From Eutreptiella sp. 'Long Island Sound 2002' (lineage: Eukaryota > Euglenozoa > Euglenophyceae > Eutreptiales > Eutreptiaceae): a stretch of DNA of 64,000 nucleotides. Both the position numbers and the translations under genes were made by a program. The stretch lies in contig OZ038378.1 of the NCBI GenBank assembly GCA_964036045.1, forward strand, positions 139,964,765-140,028,764, read 5' to 3'. How positions within the stretch are numbered: the first letter of the stretch is position 1; each line of letters starts with the position of its first letter. Positions 1-12,300 of the stretch are shown here, in pieces. The notes beneath the pieces were generated by a model that saw only the letters and a list, made by a program, of their open reading frames with translations, had not been told where the DNA came from and ran no database searches.

Positions 1-1574
1 AGCCTAGCTGTGGGTGATTGGCTGGTTTGGTGTGACCTCAGGCCCGTCCCTGTGCCGCAGGGCTGAAGGTCTTACGGGATGTAGTGACGACTGTTTTTCT
101 CTCCTCTGTGTCACTCTCCGTATTTCTATTTTTTCCCCGACCATGGGCAGGTTGGCCCTCCGTCAGGAGTGGGAAGCCCTGGCGACACCCCCGCTATATG
201 GGGTAGATTGGTTTCGTGTTGGGAAACGTTTGTTTATCTGTGGGTTACAGGAATTGCTGTGTTGCCTGCTTTTCTGAATCACTCTGTTCTAGACCCTGTA
301 GTGGTACTGTCGGTACACTGGGCAGATGGGTGGTATAGCAGTTCTGATGTGTATGAGTGAGTCTGCTGTTACCATTGAAGGAGCTGTGTATGATTCTGCC
401 CTGTGGCTGCTGTGATATGACCTTCCCTAGTTAGCCCACGAGGCATTTTATTGGTAGCACCCTGGAAGCCAGTTTGAAGGCCCAGGCGTAGTGTACCTGA
501 CACTGAGACAGGCCCCAGAGGGGAGCACTGTCGCCACTACTCTGCAATTGCAATTGCGACTGACTACTTCGTGTAGCTGAAGTACATGATACCCCGGTGA
601 GTACCCGCAGACTGAGTCTCTGTGACCCTGGGTGGACTAGTACCCGTACGGTGTGAGCTTATATGGGATATCCCATAGGCCATACTAAAGCACCACCTAT
701 GTTACAGATGCCTGGGTTGCCAACTTGGGAGACCACTAGGTGAGTGAAGACAGCCTACTATGTACTTGAGTATATTGGCTGTAACGCCAGTACAGGAAAC
801 CCGTGTGTAAAGCAACATCAATGTTGTGGCCGCGGGTGCTGTACTGTGTATTATTCCAGGAGTATTGTACGAGTAACCCTGAGTGTCACAGAAACCGCCT
901 TTAGGTGAGTAACCTCTGGACTCTAGTGAGCATAGATGACTTTACTGTATTGCTATAGCTTAGCCTTAGTCAGCCAGACAGATAAACCCTTAGGCCTGCA
1001 AGACAGCCTACTGCACGTAGTCTGGTTATAGCGCTGTGAGAGCATGACTGAGTAGCAGCCGGACTGAGTAGCAGCTTGTAGTGAATTTGAGGTAGAGTGT
1101 ATGTGTAAACATAGAGGTAAGTTTGCCGCACTCAGTGGCTTTGTAGCTGATTTTCTGTCTAGGAGAATGATAGGGATGGGCTAGGGCAACAGCAGGAAGG
1201 GACGTACTGACCTGGGGGACCTATAGGGAGAAAACAACCCCTTTACCGAACATGTGCGTGGAGTCGCGACCAATGCACCACGGGGGGTATGACTCTGCGG
1301 GTCATGTATTCCGCCAACGGTCTTCAGGCGACTCAGTAGAACCCACCTGCCCCTAGCCAACCTTCTGCGGATGATCAGCAGTAGTGACTTGTAAGTTAAT
1401 CTGCAGTGTACTGAAGAGGTACGGTCGTACTTGGTTTGTAAACTGAGGGTCTGTAAAGGCCATCCCCTGCACTTTAGTGCCAGACAGTCACCAGTGGGTC
1501 GTCAATAGAGTCTGTTTTCATCCGGATGTAGGGTCCCGTTGAGAGTGTCTTGGGAATTCCCGGAATTTGCTTTC
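1..1574 (+). other. exon-like stretches, intron-rich gene, unresolved
   Basis: This stretch contains strong GTGAGT donors at 597, 740 and 905, each preceded by a short open segment. The best exon candidate is 796-904: it follows a CAG acceptor, is open in one frame and ends AG before GTGAGT. A second candidate lies near 145-250 (open, reading LALRQEWEALATPPLYG). I could not chain these into one protein with consistent phase, and I recognise no family. It may be the upstream part of the gene whose exons are proposed at 1575-2758. Everything between the candidate exons looks non-coding. Confidence 0.25.
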
Positions 1575-1750
1575 ATGGAACCTCTGTCTTCAGCTGTCGT
1601 GTCTGAGGCATCGTCTGAGGTTACCATCATCCGTCCTGCAGTGTTCAGTTTGTGGGACCTTTGTGTGTCGAATTTTTCTTTTCGGGATACTGCCCAAGGT
1701 CTGGACTCTCTGATGGCTGTGCGACAGTGCGCTGCTAAAAGCAGTGCAGG
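1575..1750 (+). CDS. candidate first exon, unknown protein
   Basis: An ATG at 1575 opens a clean frame starting MEPLSSAVVSEASSE that runs to a GTGAGC splice donor at 1751. The encoded segment is of mixed composition, without membrane segments or low complexity, and looks like real coding sequence. I recognise no domain. The donor leaves two bases of a split codon, and no acceptor with the matching phase could be fixed downstream, so the link to the next exons is inferred from position only. Confidence 0.35.
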
Positions 1751-2038
1751 GTGAGCATACAGAGAGTATCGTAAGCCAACGGTCAGTTGTGAGGTACGTG
1801 TGGAGCCGGGTTGCTGCTGGTGCCTCGGGGAGGCCGACGTGGACTGATTGGGCTGTCAACCATCTCGAGGGTGTAGAGTAAGGGACCATTTTTTTCTGTG
1901 AGACCAGTTTGGCAGCGGTGGCAGTGTTTGTCAATGCGATCACCTTCCTCGGTGTTTCAGAAGTCTTTGCCTGTGTTAGCCCCGCTTTTGAAGTGTTTTG
2001 ACAAGTGCGTACCCCCCACTGGGGTATATACTTGACAG

Positions 2039-2421
2039 ATGTTTCTCATATGCGTGCAGTGCATAACCCTATGTCGGTAGAAGTCGGTGGACTTGACAGC
2101 AAAGTTCTCGTGCCGGATGCTCCTGTCTATACCCCCCGCCATCCGTCTGTTCTCAGGTCCGCCGAGTGTACCAAGCCCTCCTGGGAGCAATCCTGGACTA
2201 ACCGTGCCGCCCAGACTAGCTCCGAAGTGCCCGGAGCTGGCGGACCGCGGATCGCCAAACAAAAGTGTCAGCTGACGTTCTCAGAATTGGTTCTGTATCT
2301 GAATTGGTTTGTAGGCCCTGCAGAGTTCCCCTCTTTGCGCAAGCACGGCCTTGTCTCAGCACAGGGCCCCTCGTCTGACTGTCGATTTCCTGCGCAGGTC
2401 TTTGTGGTCAAGAATGCATGA
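2039..2421 (+). CDS. candidate internal exon, unknown protein
   Basis: This is open from a CAG acceptor just before 2039 to a TGA at 2419-2421, encoding about 126 residues with ordinary composition (for example SKVLVPDAPVYTPRHPS, FSELVLYLNWFVG). It lies between the candidate first exon and another exon-like stretch at 2620-2758. No family is recognised. The exon probably ends at an unidentified donor before the stop. A real open frame is likely, the exact boundaries are not. Confidence 0.35.
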
Positions 2422-2619
2422 CAACATGTTTGTGAGGCAGATGTAGTGGGACTGAGGGGCCAGGTCATGCCTGTGAAGAGTTGTTGCTGCTCAGCACAGC
2501 ATTACAATTGCAGACTGGTTCGGTTTGATTTTTCCTGATCCTCTGACATACAACATTGTAGTCATGTCACTGTCCGCACGCGGTATTGTGCTGCGTAAGC
2601 TGTGTCCAGTCAACGTCAG

Positions 2620-2758
2620 CTGGCACCTTGGAACTGAGCACTATTCAGCGGGCCAGTATGACTAAACTGGAAGCGGACCCAGTACTACAGTTTCCTCAGA
2701 GCAGATGGGTTATCAGTGCACGTCCTATGACTCAACTGACTCGGAGTTCACCACTGCG
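2620..2758 (+). CDS. candidate exon upstream of the retrotransposon
   Basis: A CAG acceptor at 2617-2619 and a GTAACA donor at 2759 bracket an open frame reading LEADPVLQFPQSRWVISA. The next exon-like sequence on this strand that reads well is at 23417-23775, beyond the 18.4-kb retrotransposon. If both belong to one gene, the element sits inside its last intron. The splice phases of the two ends as I placed them do not match, so one boundary is wrong or an exon is missing. Confidence 0.3.
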
Positions 2759-2939
2759 GTAACAGACCCGGCGACACCCCCCTGGTGTGCCACCAGTGTC
2801 CAGACCCCCGACCTGGCTGGAGGGTGTCTGTACGCCCACAGCCCATGAGGGCGCCCCAGGGCGAGGCGATGACACTGGGTTTCCCCCGGGGGTGGAGGCT
2901 GGCCTGGGCTGTGGCACCACGGCGTACAGCTGGCAGAAC

Positions 2940-3150
2940 TGACGTCTGTTGTCTGTTGCCTGACGTCTGCCTGTTGTCTGACGTCTGTTGTCTGTTGCCT
3001 GACATCTGCCTGTTGTCTGACGTCTGTTGTCTGTTGCCTGACGTCTGCCTGTTGTCTGACGTCTGTTGTCTGTTGCCTGTTGCCTGACGTCTGCCTGTTG
3101 CCTGACGTCTGCCTGTTGCCTGACGTCTGTTGTCCGTTGCCTGGTGCCTG
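2940..3150 (+). repeat. 39-bp minisatellite (GACGTCTG/TTGCC family)
   Basis: Alternating 21-bp and 18-bp modules built from GACGTCTG and CTGTTGCCT give a 39-bp period at 2940, 2979, 3018 and 3057. They then decay into shorter variants up to about 3150. The left edge of the later 1.67-kb tandem duplication (3106) falls inside this array, so the minisatellite was probably the recombination-prone site. Confidence 0.85.
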
Positions 3151-4770
3151 ACGTCAGTTTATTTTCAGTGCAGACCTAGAAGGACAAGATGCAGCCCCAG
3201 TGAACACATGAAAAATGGTACTGACGCGTTCCTGTGGGTGGCCGGCCACCGGACGCTGCGGTGACACGCACAGGTGAGCAGGCAGGCAAAGCACTACGCT
3301 CACAAGGGCATCAATACGCTCGTGTCATGTGACAAAGCGTTTCAGGATCCTTGCCACTCTGCAACAAGGGAACGAAAGTATGTACAGCAACACATCAGGA
3401 TATGTACACATGGGGTTAAGACTGGACTGGGGTAAGGGCATCACAGGACAATAGACACTCTATCCCAACTCGTATCCCAATCCCAGGTCCGACCCTCTCA
3501 GTGGCTGGTGGGGGCGGGGGCTCAAACACAACCCATGCCCTGCTCAGTCCGGACCCTGAAACCCTGCCAATAGGGGGGGTGTCCCGCCCAGCCCCAGCCG
3601 AGTTCCTGCGAACCAAGCAGCTCCAAGGCCAACCAACAGTGGCTCCCTATGCTCCCTTAACGGCAGGTCCCAACTTCACTCTGAGCCAGAGATATGGCCC
3701 CGCCATTATCGCTCAGGAGTTGGTAGCTGAAAATGGGCTGTTTCAGCCCAAACTGATATTAGCTTGAAAAACTCCTAAATTGACCCCTCGTCCGGACCCG
3801 CCAGAGGTAGGGACGAGGCAACTGACCCTATGCCCTTCGTGTGCGAACTCCCTGGAGCCCTCACCCAATCTGGTTCCCTCTGAGGTCCCGGCATCAGGGC
3901 ACCACGGGTTCATCAAGTGGGGCCATGATGCCAAAATCACCAAAATTGGCGTCATTCCCACGCGTGGCTCGCCCGGCCAGGGCAAGGCCAATGACTCACA
4001 GGGTAGGAGGCAGTACCTAGGACTTATATCTGAGTGTACAACCTGAAATTAGGTCTGGGCTCCCTGTGGGCAGAGAGAAATGGGGCCGCCAATTGACCAC
4101 ACGGAAGGGGGAAATTGGGGTCCGAAAATGGGGTCATTTTGGCTGCTCGAAATGAGCCAAAATTCGGGGTGTTCCCAATAGTATATATCCACGCCGGCTT
4201 GGAGATCGGATCCGCCATTCCATACGCGATCCACCGAGAGTCCAACAGAGACTCCCATGCCCTTGGCTCTCAAAGATCTCCATGCTACTCAGCGTGGTGA
4301 CAATCCCAATTTGGTCCACAAATGCCAAAATGGCAAAATTGCCCACACTCACTTTGGGCTAGCGCCTTAACGAAGGTTGCTCCCCTCCGCCCACGTGGTG
4401 TGTGAGCCATGGGGACCAATATACACAACACCCATGTCATATATGGTCCATTGGTCCATGTGTCCGGCAAGCACGGGTGGGCTCAACATAGTGCACGGCG
4501 GGCAGCAAAAGTGGAAAAATGCTCAAAATGGCCAAAAATGCCCACACACATGGTTGGGGCAAATGAGGCACATGCCCGACTTGGACCGGAGTGTGCCATA
4601 GGATTGGTATCAAGTCATATGTGTCCAACATATCTTTTGGGCATCGCCCAACTCCTCCGGTCTTGGGAATGGCGGGGTCGCCAAGTGAGCCCATGATTTG
4701 GGATAGTCCCAAATCGCCAACATGGCGGTCACGGTATGCCAAGCCCAAGAGGAGTTATTCGTCGGGTCCA
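3106..4770 (+). repeat. tandem duplicate of flank plus partial LTR
   Basis: This segment repeats 4774-6438 at a constant offset of 1,668 bases with only a few substitutions. It contains about 116 bases of the retrotransposon's left flank, including the end of the minisatellite, followed by the first ~1,550 bases of the LTR (starting TGACGCG at 3222). The junction with the second copy carries three extra bases (ATT, 4771-4773). It is more similar to the adjacent LTR than the two LTRs are to each other, so it arose after insertion of the element, or is an assembly artefact. Its ORFs are copies of LTR reading frames with no known product. Confidence 0.85.
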
Positions 4771-4889
4771 ATTCGTCTGCCTGTTGCCTGACGTCTGTTG
4801 TCCGTTGCCTGGTGCCTGACGTCAGTTTATTTTCAGTGCAGACCTAGAAGGACAAGATGCAGCCCCAGTGAACACATGAAAAATGGTAC

Positions 4890-7800
4890 TGACGCGTTCC
4901 CGTGGGTGGCCGGCCACCGGACGCTGCGGTGACACGCACAGGTGAGCAGGCAGGCAAAGCACTACGCTCACAAGGGCATCAATACGCTCGTGTCATGTGA
5001 CAAAGCGTTTCAGGATCCTTGCCACTCTGCAACAAGGGAACGAAAGTATGTACAGCAACACATCAGGATATGTACACATGGGGTTAAGACTGGACTGGGG
5101 TAAGGGCATCACAGGACAATAGACACTCTATCCCAACTCGTATCCCAATCCCAGGTCCGACCCTCTCAGTGGCTGGTGGGGGCGGGGGCTCAAACACAAC
5201 CCATGCCCTGCTCAGTCCGGACCCTGAAACCCTGCCAATAGGGGGGGTGTCCCGCCCAGCCCCAGCCGAGTTCCTGCGAACCAAGCAGCTCCAAGGCCAA
5301 CCAACAGTGGCTCCCTATGCTCCCTTAACGGCAGGTCCCAACTTCACTCTGAGCCAGAGATATGGCCCCGCCATTATCGCTCAGGAGTTGGTAGCTGAAA
5401 ATGGGCTGTTTCAGCCCAAACTGATATTAGCTTGAAAAACTCCTAAATTGACCCCTCGTCCGGACCCGCCAGAGGTAGGGACGAGGCAACTGACCCTATG
5501 CCCTTCGTGTGCGAACTCCCTGGAGCCCTCACCCAATCTGGTTCCCTCTGAGGTCCCAGCATCAGGGCACCACGGGTTCATCAAGTGGGGCCATGATGCC
5601 AAAATCACCAAAATTGGCGTCATTCCCACGCGTGGCTCGCCCGGCCAGGGCAAGGCCAATGACTCACAGGGTAGGAGGCAGTACCTAGGACTTATATCTG
5701 AGTGTACAACCTGAAATTAGGTCTGGGCTCCCTGTGGGCAGAGAGAAATGGGGCCGCCAATTGACCACACGGAAGGGGGAAATTGGGGTCCGAAAATGGG
5801 GTCATTTTGGCTGCTCGAAATGAGCCAAAATTCGGGGTGTTCCCAATAGTATATATCCACGCCGGCTTGGAGATCGGATCCGCCATTCCATACGCGATCC
5901 ACCGAGAGTCCAACAGAGACTCCCATGCCCTTGGCTCTCAAAGATCTCCATGCTACTCAGCGTGGTGACAATCCCAATTTGGTCCACAAATGCCAAAATG
6001 GCAAAATTGCCCACACTCACTCTGGGCTAGCGCCTTAACGAAGGTTGCTCCCCTCCGCCCACGTGGTGTGTGAGCCATGGGGACCAATATACACAACACC
6101 CATGTCATATATGGTCCATTGGTCCATGTGTCCGGCAAGCACGGGTGGGCTCAACATAGTGCACGGCGGGCAGCAAAAGTGGAAAAATGCTCAAAATGGC
6201 CAAAAATGCGCACACTCATGGTTGGGGCAAATGAGGCACATGCCCGACTTGGACCGGAGTGTGCCATAGGATTGGTATCAAGTCATATGTGTCCAACATA
6301 TCTTTTGGGCATCGCCCAACTCCTCCGGTCTTGGGAATGGCGGGGTCGCCAAGTGAGCCCATGATTTGGGATAGTCCCAAATCGCCAACATGGCGGTCAC
6401 GGTATGCCAAGCCCAAGAGGAGTTATTCGTCGGGTCCAAGATATGTTGGGCACCGAAGTATGTACCCTCATATCATACTTGGGTCATGATGTCAATTGAG
6501 CGCAACGTTGAGATACACGGTCGCCACTTGACATCATGACGGGCCAAAAACGGCAAAATTGGCACAAAGACACACAAGAGTGCCTTGAAAGGCGCACAAT
6601 TATATTATAATATCTTCGGCTTGGATCGTGCAATCAACTAATCCTTCTAAACACAATGACTTGACACAAATGACCTTCGATTCCACGTATGTGCTCCACT
6701 TGGGGCGCTTTGAAAGGTTACGAGCGCTACTTCCCAAGTGGGCACATGAAAATATGGAAAATTGCAAAACACACACCTTGCTCCCAACGCATCGCTTCGG
6801 GACCACCACACAAGCTTCCCTTCACGAAGGTTGGGCTTGTAATTGATCGTAGGGAGAATGGAGAAGGGGCTTGCACAATATGAGGTCCATTGGCGGGTTT
6901 GGCTTGGAGCGATGGACCCGCCAAATGGGCACGCAACACAACACATGGCACATACTCCATATTGCCCAAAAAGGTAGTTCCCCCCACGATATGTCATGCC
7001 CCTCCAAGGGCATAACTTTGTGTCAATCGCTCATAGGAACTCAAGGAGAGTTCCTATGCAACACCAACACTTGCGCGCTACACTCGAAAGTTATCTTAAC
7101 GCACGCAATGTCATGGCCAAAGCGTTATAACGCAAACTCTACCCTCTTGACCATGATCCATTAGGCTAGCGCGCACGTGTGGAAACGCAAGGCATATAAT
7201 GCTTCCTAAATTACGTCGGGAGTATTGTGAATACATCCCACGTTTCCTTATTGTCATTCCTCGCAAGCAACACGAGATATGACCCTAACAAGTGGCCTCA
7301 CGAATCAACTTTGTTTTGCCCATATCTCTAAGACAAATGGAGGGCAAGATAAAAGAAAAGTTGATTCGTGCATAGGGAAGCACGTAGGTCCACTCGAAAG
7401 AGGTCAAATCAAGTGCGGGGATGTCGAAGTCGAAAATCCGATTTCGACATCCTGAAAAATTCGGATTAAGGTTGCTAGTGTAGAATGTGAAAATTGCGGA
7501 TGCATCAATGCAGTTCCTGAAGGCTTTAGAGCCTTCGTCACGGATAGCGTTAAAATTTCCATTAATTACAGCTAAACTGGCGGTTACGGTAAAGTCGCGA
7601 GCTAACCGCCAGCTGCCAAAACAGTGAATATCAGAACGGAAGCGTAAAAATTGACGGAAACAATATGAAAATAAAACCCTGTTGATTCCTGATGTTCTGA
7701 TATATAATTCTCCGCTGGCGGTGCATCAGTTGCCGATGCGGGTCTTTACGGCACGGAACACGCTCCCGCCGGGCTCGCACCGGGCGTCAACGGGCGCCTT

Positions 7801-7914
7801 CCGTACATGGGGTTAGTGGACCGGAGACCGGTCTTCCCTTCCGTACATAGGGTTAGTGGACCGGAGACCGGTTGTATGCCCTGCCCTAGCCATGGGGTTC
7901 TGGGTACCGCTTCA
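4890..7914 (-). repeat. 3' LTR
   Basis: This is the left-hand LTR, 3,025 bases and nearly identical to 20275-23299. Small open frames inside it recur in every copy but resemble no protein. Near the outer end of its U3 (7798-7873) is a roughly 37-base tandem duplication containing the palindrome ACCGGTCTCCGGT. An AT-rich TATATTATAATAT stretch lies near 6602. The reading frame present in the other LTR at 22670-23146 is broken here by a TGA. Confidence 0.9.
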
Positions 7915-7925
7915 CCCCCCTCCTT
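7915..7925 (-). other. polypurine tract
   Basis: On the minus strand AAGGAGGGGGG lies directly against the first base (TGAAGC) of the 3' LTR. This is the expected position and composition of the plus-strand primer of LTR retrotransposons, and it fixes the transcription direction of the element. Confidence 0.85.
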
Positions 7926-9381
7926 AGAGCAAACCCTGGGGGGGGCTCGATAACACCCACGCATGGCAGCGGGTACCCAGGACCATTTCCTGAAGGGGGG
8001 GGGTGTCACATACTCACTTCAGACTGGCTCAGGTTAGGCTGCCCAAGTCCCACAGTAAGATAGGTATGATGCTGTATAAGCTCGTAGCACATGTATAGTA
8101 TCAAGTATCAAGTCCCGGGTCCTGGCGGCGATTGTTCGGCATCCAAAGAACCCGTTAACCCATACCAGGCGCACCGGGTGCCGGCTGCGACGGTCACCAC
8201 CACAGTGGCAGTGGCATACACGGCCAACATAGGCGTCACACGACGACCGAGGTCGAGAGCGACCACAAAGATCCATCAGGCTACCCCAAGCTTCCCAAGG
8301 CCCGCCGACTGGGGAGAGTCCCCACGGGTCCTTCCTCGGGCGCACCATGTCCATATCCATACGACGCGAGTCCAGAGTGCAACAGCCGAACGAGCTCCTC
8401 CTTAAGGAATCGGGCATCAAGGCCGTCTTTTCCCTCGCCCTATTACCACGAAGGCCATACATGAGGGAGTCCTCATGCAGTGTGGGCGGAGGCGTCGACT
8501 CCTCAAACCACCAGTTTCCCAGGCAGACTGACCGAGGTCAGGAGCACCGGAGGCCGCCATCCGACTGCAAGTGCGTCTGCGAGTCGGTAGGCTAACACTG
8601 GGACTGACAGTGGCGGACCGCTGGGAGTGTAGTCAGGCAACTGGGCTTCCCGCCTGGCGCCATCAGGATCTCCACATCACAGCGAATAGGGCAACACGGT
8701 ATCACGGGCACTCAAACAGTAGAATCTGTATTCAGGTACTGGTCCAGGCTGGACCAGGCTGTATGCACATGTACACGGCGACTCAAGGCGCCTTCGTATT
8801 CGATTCGCATCCTTTCGGGGGAAAAACAGTCCACACCTCAGTGATGGGCCGGCAAGACTCAACATACAGATGCACATATCCTGGGGGACAGAAAAATAAG
8901 CAGAAAGCGGGGTAACAGGCGTGTAAACACACTCTGAACAGAGTGCCAAGCCACGCCCCGGTTAGGATAAGGCATTTGCAGGAGGGTGGACAGGAAAACG
9001 CCTGAGTTCAGGCCATATATAGTCTGCAGACACACGTCGACTGGTCTGGACCCCGCAAGTGCCATGGGGCCAGACCACACACTCAAAAATCGCAATGCCG
9101 ATGACAGCGGCATCCGTTGCGCAACGTCGTATGGGCTTCAAGGCCCCAAGGGCTCAGAGATATGAAGGTCAGTCGCCCTACCTGGTTTCCCAAGGATTCA
9201 GCAGGGGGGGAGTGACGAATAGAAGACGACAGGGCCCTTCCTCCTCTGGATTCAGCAGGGGGGGGTATATGGCCATCCCGATGGCAGGTCACCGAAAGAT
9301 GGAAGAGAGCAAGCAAGTAAGGGACGATCCGTCGACCTCACAAGCGCTGAAAACACATCAGGGGAGAGCTCAGGGCGCTGA
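7926..9381 (-). other. 3' internal non-coding region of the retrotransposon
   Basis: This lies between the pol stop and the polypurine tract. It holds only short open frames (the longest about 140 codons on the minus strand) with no membrane segment, so no envelope-like gene is supported. A G-rich phrase, GGATTCAGCAGGGGGGG, occurs twice (near 9190 and 9249). I see nothing else definable. Confidence 0.6.
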
Positions 9382-12300
9382 TCAGGCACCCCTGGCTGCA
9401 ATCGCCCGGGTGAGTGCTGCCAAGTCCGAAACGTGGATCTTGGTCTTGTGCTTGCGGATGTACTCCATGAAGGGAGTATTGACCCGCGGCACGAACGAGG
9501 AGACGGGCTCCCAGGTGTCGTGGGACGGCCCATAGCCTCGCCAACGAACCTTGAACTCCAGACCTCCGGGTGCCGAGGCTTTCGGACGCTGAGCCAGGAT
9601 CTTCTCGACTGTATAGTCGTCCTGCTCAGCATAGTCGTCGTCCGAATCAGCCTCATGTGCGGCATAGCTCAGGGACACATGTTGGCCACGGAGGTCGGGT
9701 TCCCGCACACGGAGTTGACTCTCGTGGCGCTCCCGGAACTGTCCGTGACCCACCTTGATGCGGTAGGTGTCCTCACCAATCCTGCAGACCACCTCGCCGG
9801 GTGTGAACCAGGTCTTGGTGCGGTGGGTGCCCATGGGGCGGGGTCTGATCACCCACACCGGGTCTCCCACCCTGAACTTTTGCGCTGCCGAGCTCGGGGC
9901 AGACTTCTGACGCTCAGCATGCTCCCTTTCGAGCTGCTGGCGGATGTCCCCCGCCGTTTGCTCTTGCCGCGCGAAGAATTCCTTGGCATCCATAGCCATG
10001 CCATCACCAGACAAGGGAAGTCCCCGACCCAGGGGATCCCTGCCGAACAGAACCTGGTGAGGGGACAAACCACCCGGTGTGGGTGTGTCATGATGGGCCT
10101 TCAGAGCAGGCCACATCTCCTCAAACCAGTTCCGACGTGGATTGGTGATGTGGATCTTGCGCAGCTTCTCGAACAGCTGCCGTCCAGCCACTTCGGCACG
10201 GCCGTTAGACCGGCTGAGATAGGCGACGCTCTTGGCATGACGTATTCCCATGAGGGAACACATAGCCTTGAACCAGCCACCAGTAAACTGGGGCCCTCGG
10301 TAACTGCAAATGGTGCGGGGGATGTCAAAGACGGTCAGCCAATGACGAATCATCATGACTGCCACTTCCTTGGCAAGCAACCCCTTTTTGCGTGCCGGAA
10401 CGGCTACTACGTAGCCACTGTGGCGATCCACACAAAGAACCACACAGTCAAAGGTCTCCTTGCCAATGTGCACTTCGGGCATGGAGAAGACGTCCATGGC
10501 CACGCTCTCCATGGGCTGATCAGGAACCGGGGTCCATTGGGCTTCCCCTTTGACGTTCCGGTTGTCAGGATTGCAGGCCTGACAGACCGAGCAACCCTTC
10601 CTGACCTTCTTGATGGCGGTGTAGATAACGATATGGTCGATCTCGAACCGACGCTGCATGTCAAGAGCCTGCTTCTTGACCCCTGGTCGCAGCATGTGGT
10701 GGTGCCAAGCTTCATAAAGCTCGAGCACCCGGGACTCCGGTACTAGCAGCTTACCATTCCGGTAGAGCTTGCCATCTCTCTTGGTCAGCCCCTTTGGCCA
10801 CTTCTGCCCGTCGTCAGGGTCGGTCACAGCCCTATACTCGGCCGCAAAGGCCTCAGACTTGGCGTAATCGTCGGTGCAGTCGTCCTGGAGGCAAGACTCC
10901 GGGAAGAGGTGCTTGTCGGACTCAGCTCCCTCAGGGGCGAGTACTCTGACCGCTCTGCTCACCCTCGTTGCGAGGGGGGCATCCGCGGCCATGACGACGA
11001 AGCATTTTACACCCTCCTCCTCCATCAGGCGCTCCATCTCAATGATCCTCTTGGCTTCAGCGGTCTCAGCCTCATCGCCATGGGCAGAGATATCCGTCAT
11101 GCCCTTGCTGGCGGGATAGGCCCACCTGCTGAGACAGTCCGCCACGGTGTTATCCTTTCCAGGAATATACACAACCGTGAGGTCGAATTTGGCCAAGGTC
11201 TCATGCCATCTTGCCCGTCGGGAGGCGGGACCTGAGGGGGTGTCCACGTGCTCCTTGTGCCACGACTGCAGACTCTGATGGTCGGTGCAGACAGTGACGG
11301 GATGGAGGGCTATGTACCCAGCCCATTTCCTGAGAGCCATGACGATGGCATACGCCTCCTTTTCACGGGGCGTCCACGTCCGTCTCTGGCCTTCCGCCAG
11401 GACTCGGCTCCAGAAGGCCACGGGCACGTGCCTCCCATCGTCAAGCACTTGCTCCAACAAAGCGCCAATGGCGTAGTCGGAAGCGTCGGTGCGCAGGACG
11501 AACCCTCGGTCGGGATCCACGAGGTGCAGACCCACTGCCGATAGCAGCGCCTGCTTCATCCCCTCAAAGGCACGGTCGGACTCAGCTGTCCAGACCAGAG
11601 CCTTCTTGGACCCCTTCTTGGTCTCCTCTCGGTTGCCCTTGAGCATGGTCGTCATGGGGGCTGCATACTCGGCATACATTTTGATATACCCCGAGTAGTA
11701 GTTGCAGAACCCAAGGTACGCCCGTAGCTCAGAGACCGTCTTGGGCTTTTCCCAGTGCTCAATCGCAGCCACGTTGCCAGGTATGGGCTTTCGCTGCCCG
11801 TTCCCGACTACGTGGCCAGCGAAGACCACCTCGCTTACCGCAATGGTGGCCTTGTCACTGCTGCCCGTGAGTTTGTGCCGAACCAGAAGGTCCAGCACTC
11901 GATTGACGTCCCTCTCATGTGCCTCCAGGAGCTCCTCGTAGCTCATACTGGGGTCCCCGGACGCGATGATGACGTCGTCCACGAAGGGGTCCGCACAGTC
12001 ACGCACCGGCTCAAGCAGGTTCTCCAGCATCCGCTGAAAGGCTGCATTGCCGTTGGTAACGCCCATGGGCATCACCTTCCACTGGAGAGGTCCAATTGGA
12101 GTGCTCATGGCTGTGCAGGCACGGGACTCTTCGGCGAGAGGCATCTGATGATAACCATGTTTCAGGTCAATCACCGTGAAGATCCTCCGCCGGTGTTGTT
12201 TTTGCAGCACATCCTCAATGAGGGGCAGCGTATAGCTGTCGTGCTGCGTTTGGGCGTTTAGGCCGCGGTAGTCGACCACGAGCCGCCACTCACCGGCAAC

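Noticed and set aside
3416-6489. Small ORFs repeated at 3416-4791, 5084-6489 and 20469-21874
   Set aside because: They lie inside LTR copies, overlap on both strands and encode nothing recognisable; repetition reflects the LTR.
7926-9381. Envelope-like gene downstream of pol
   Set aside because: No long frame, signal peptide or membrane segment is present.
9433-10746. 437-codon plus-strand ORF opposite integrase
   Set aside because: It is the antisense of the conserved RT/integrase frame and has no sequence of its own that resembles a protein.
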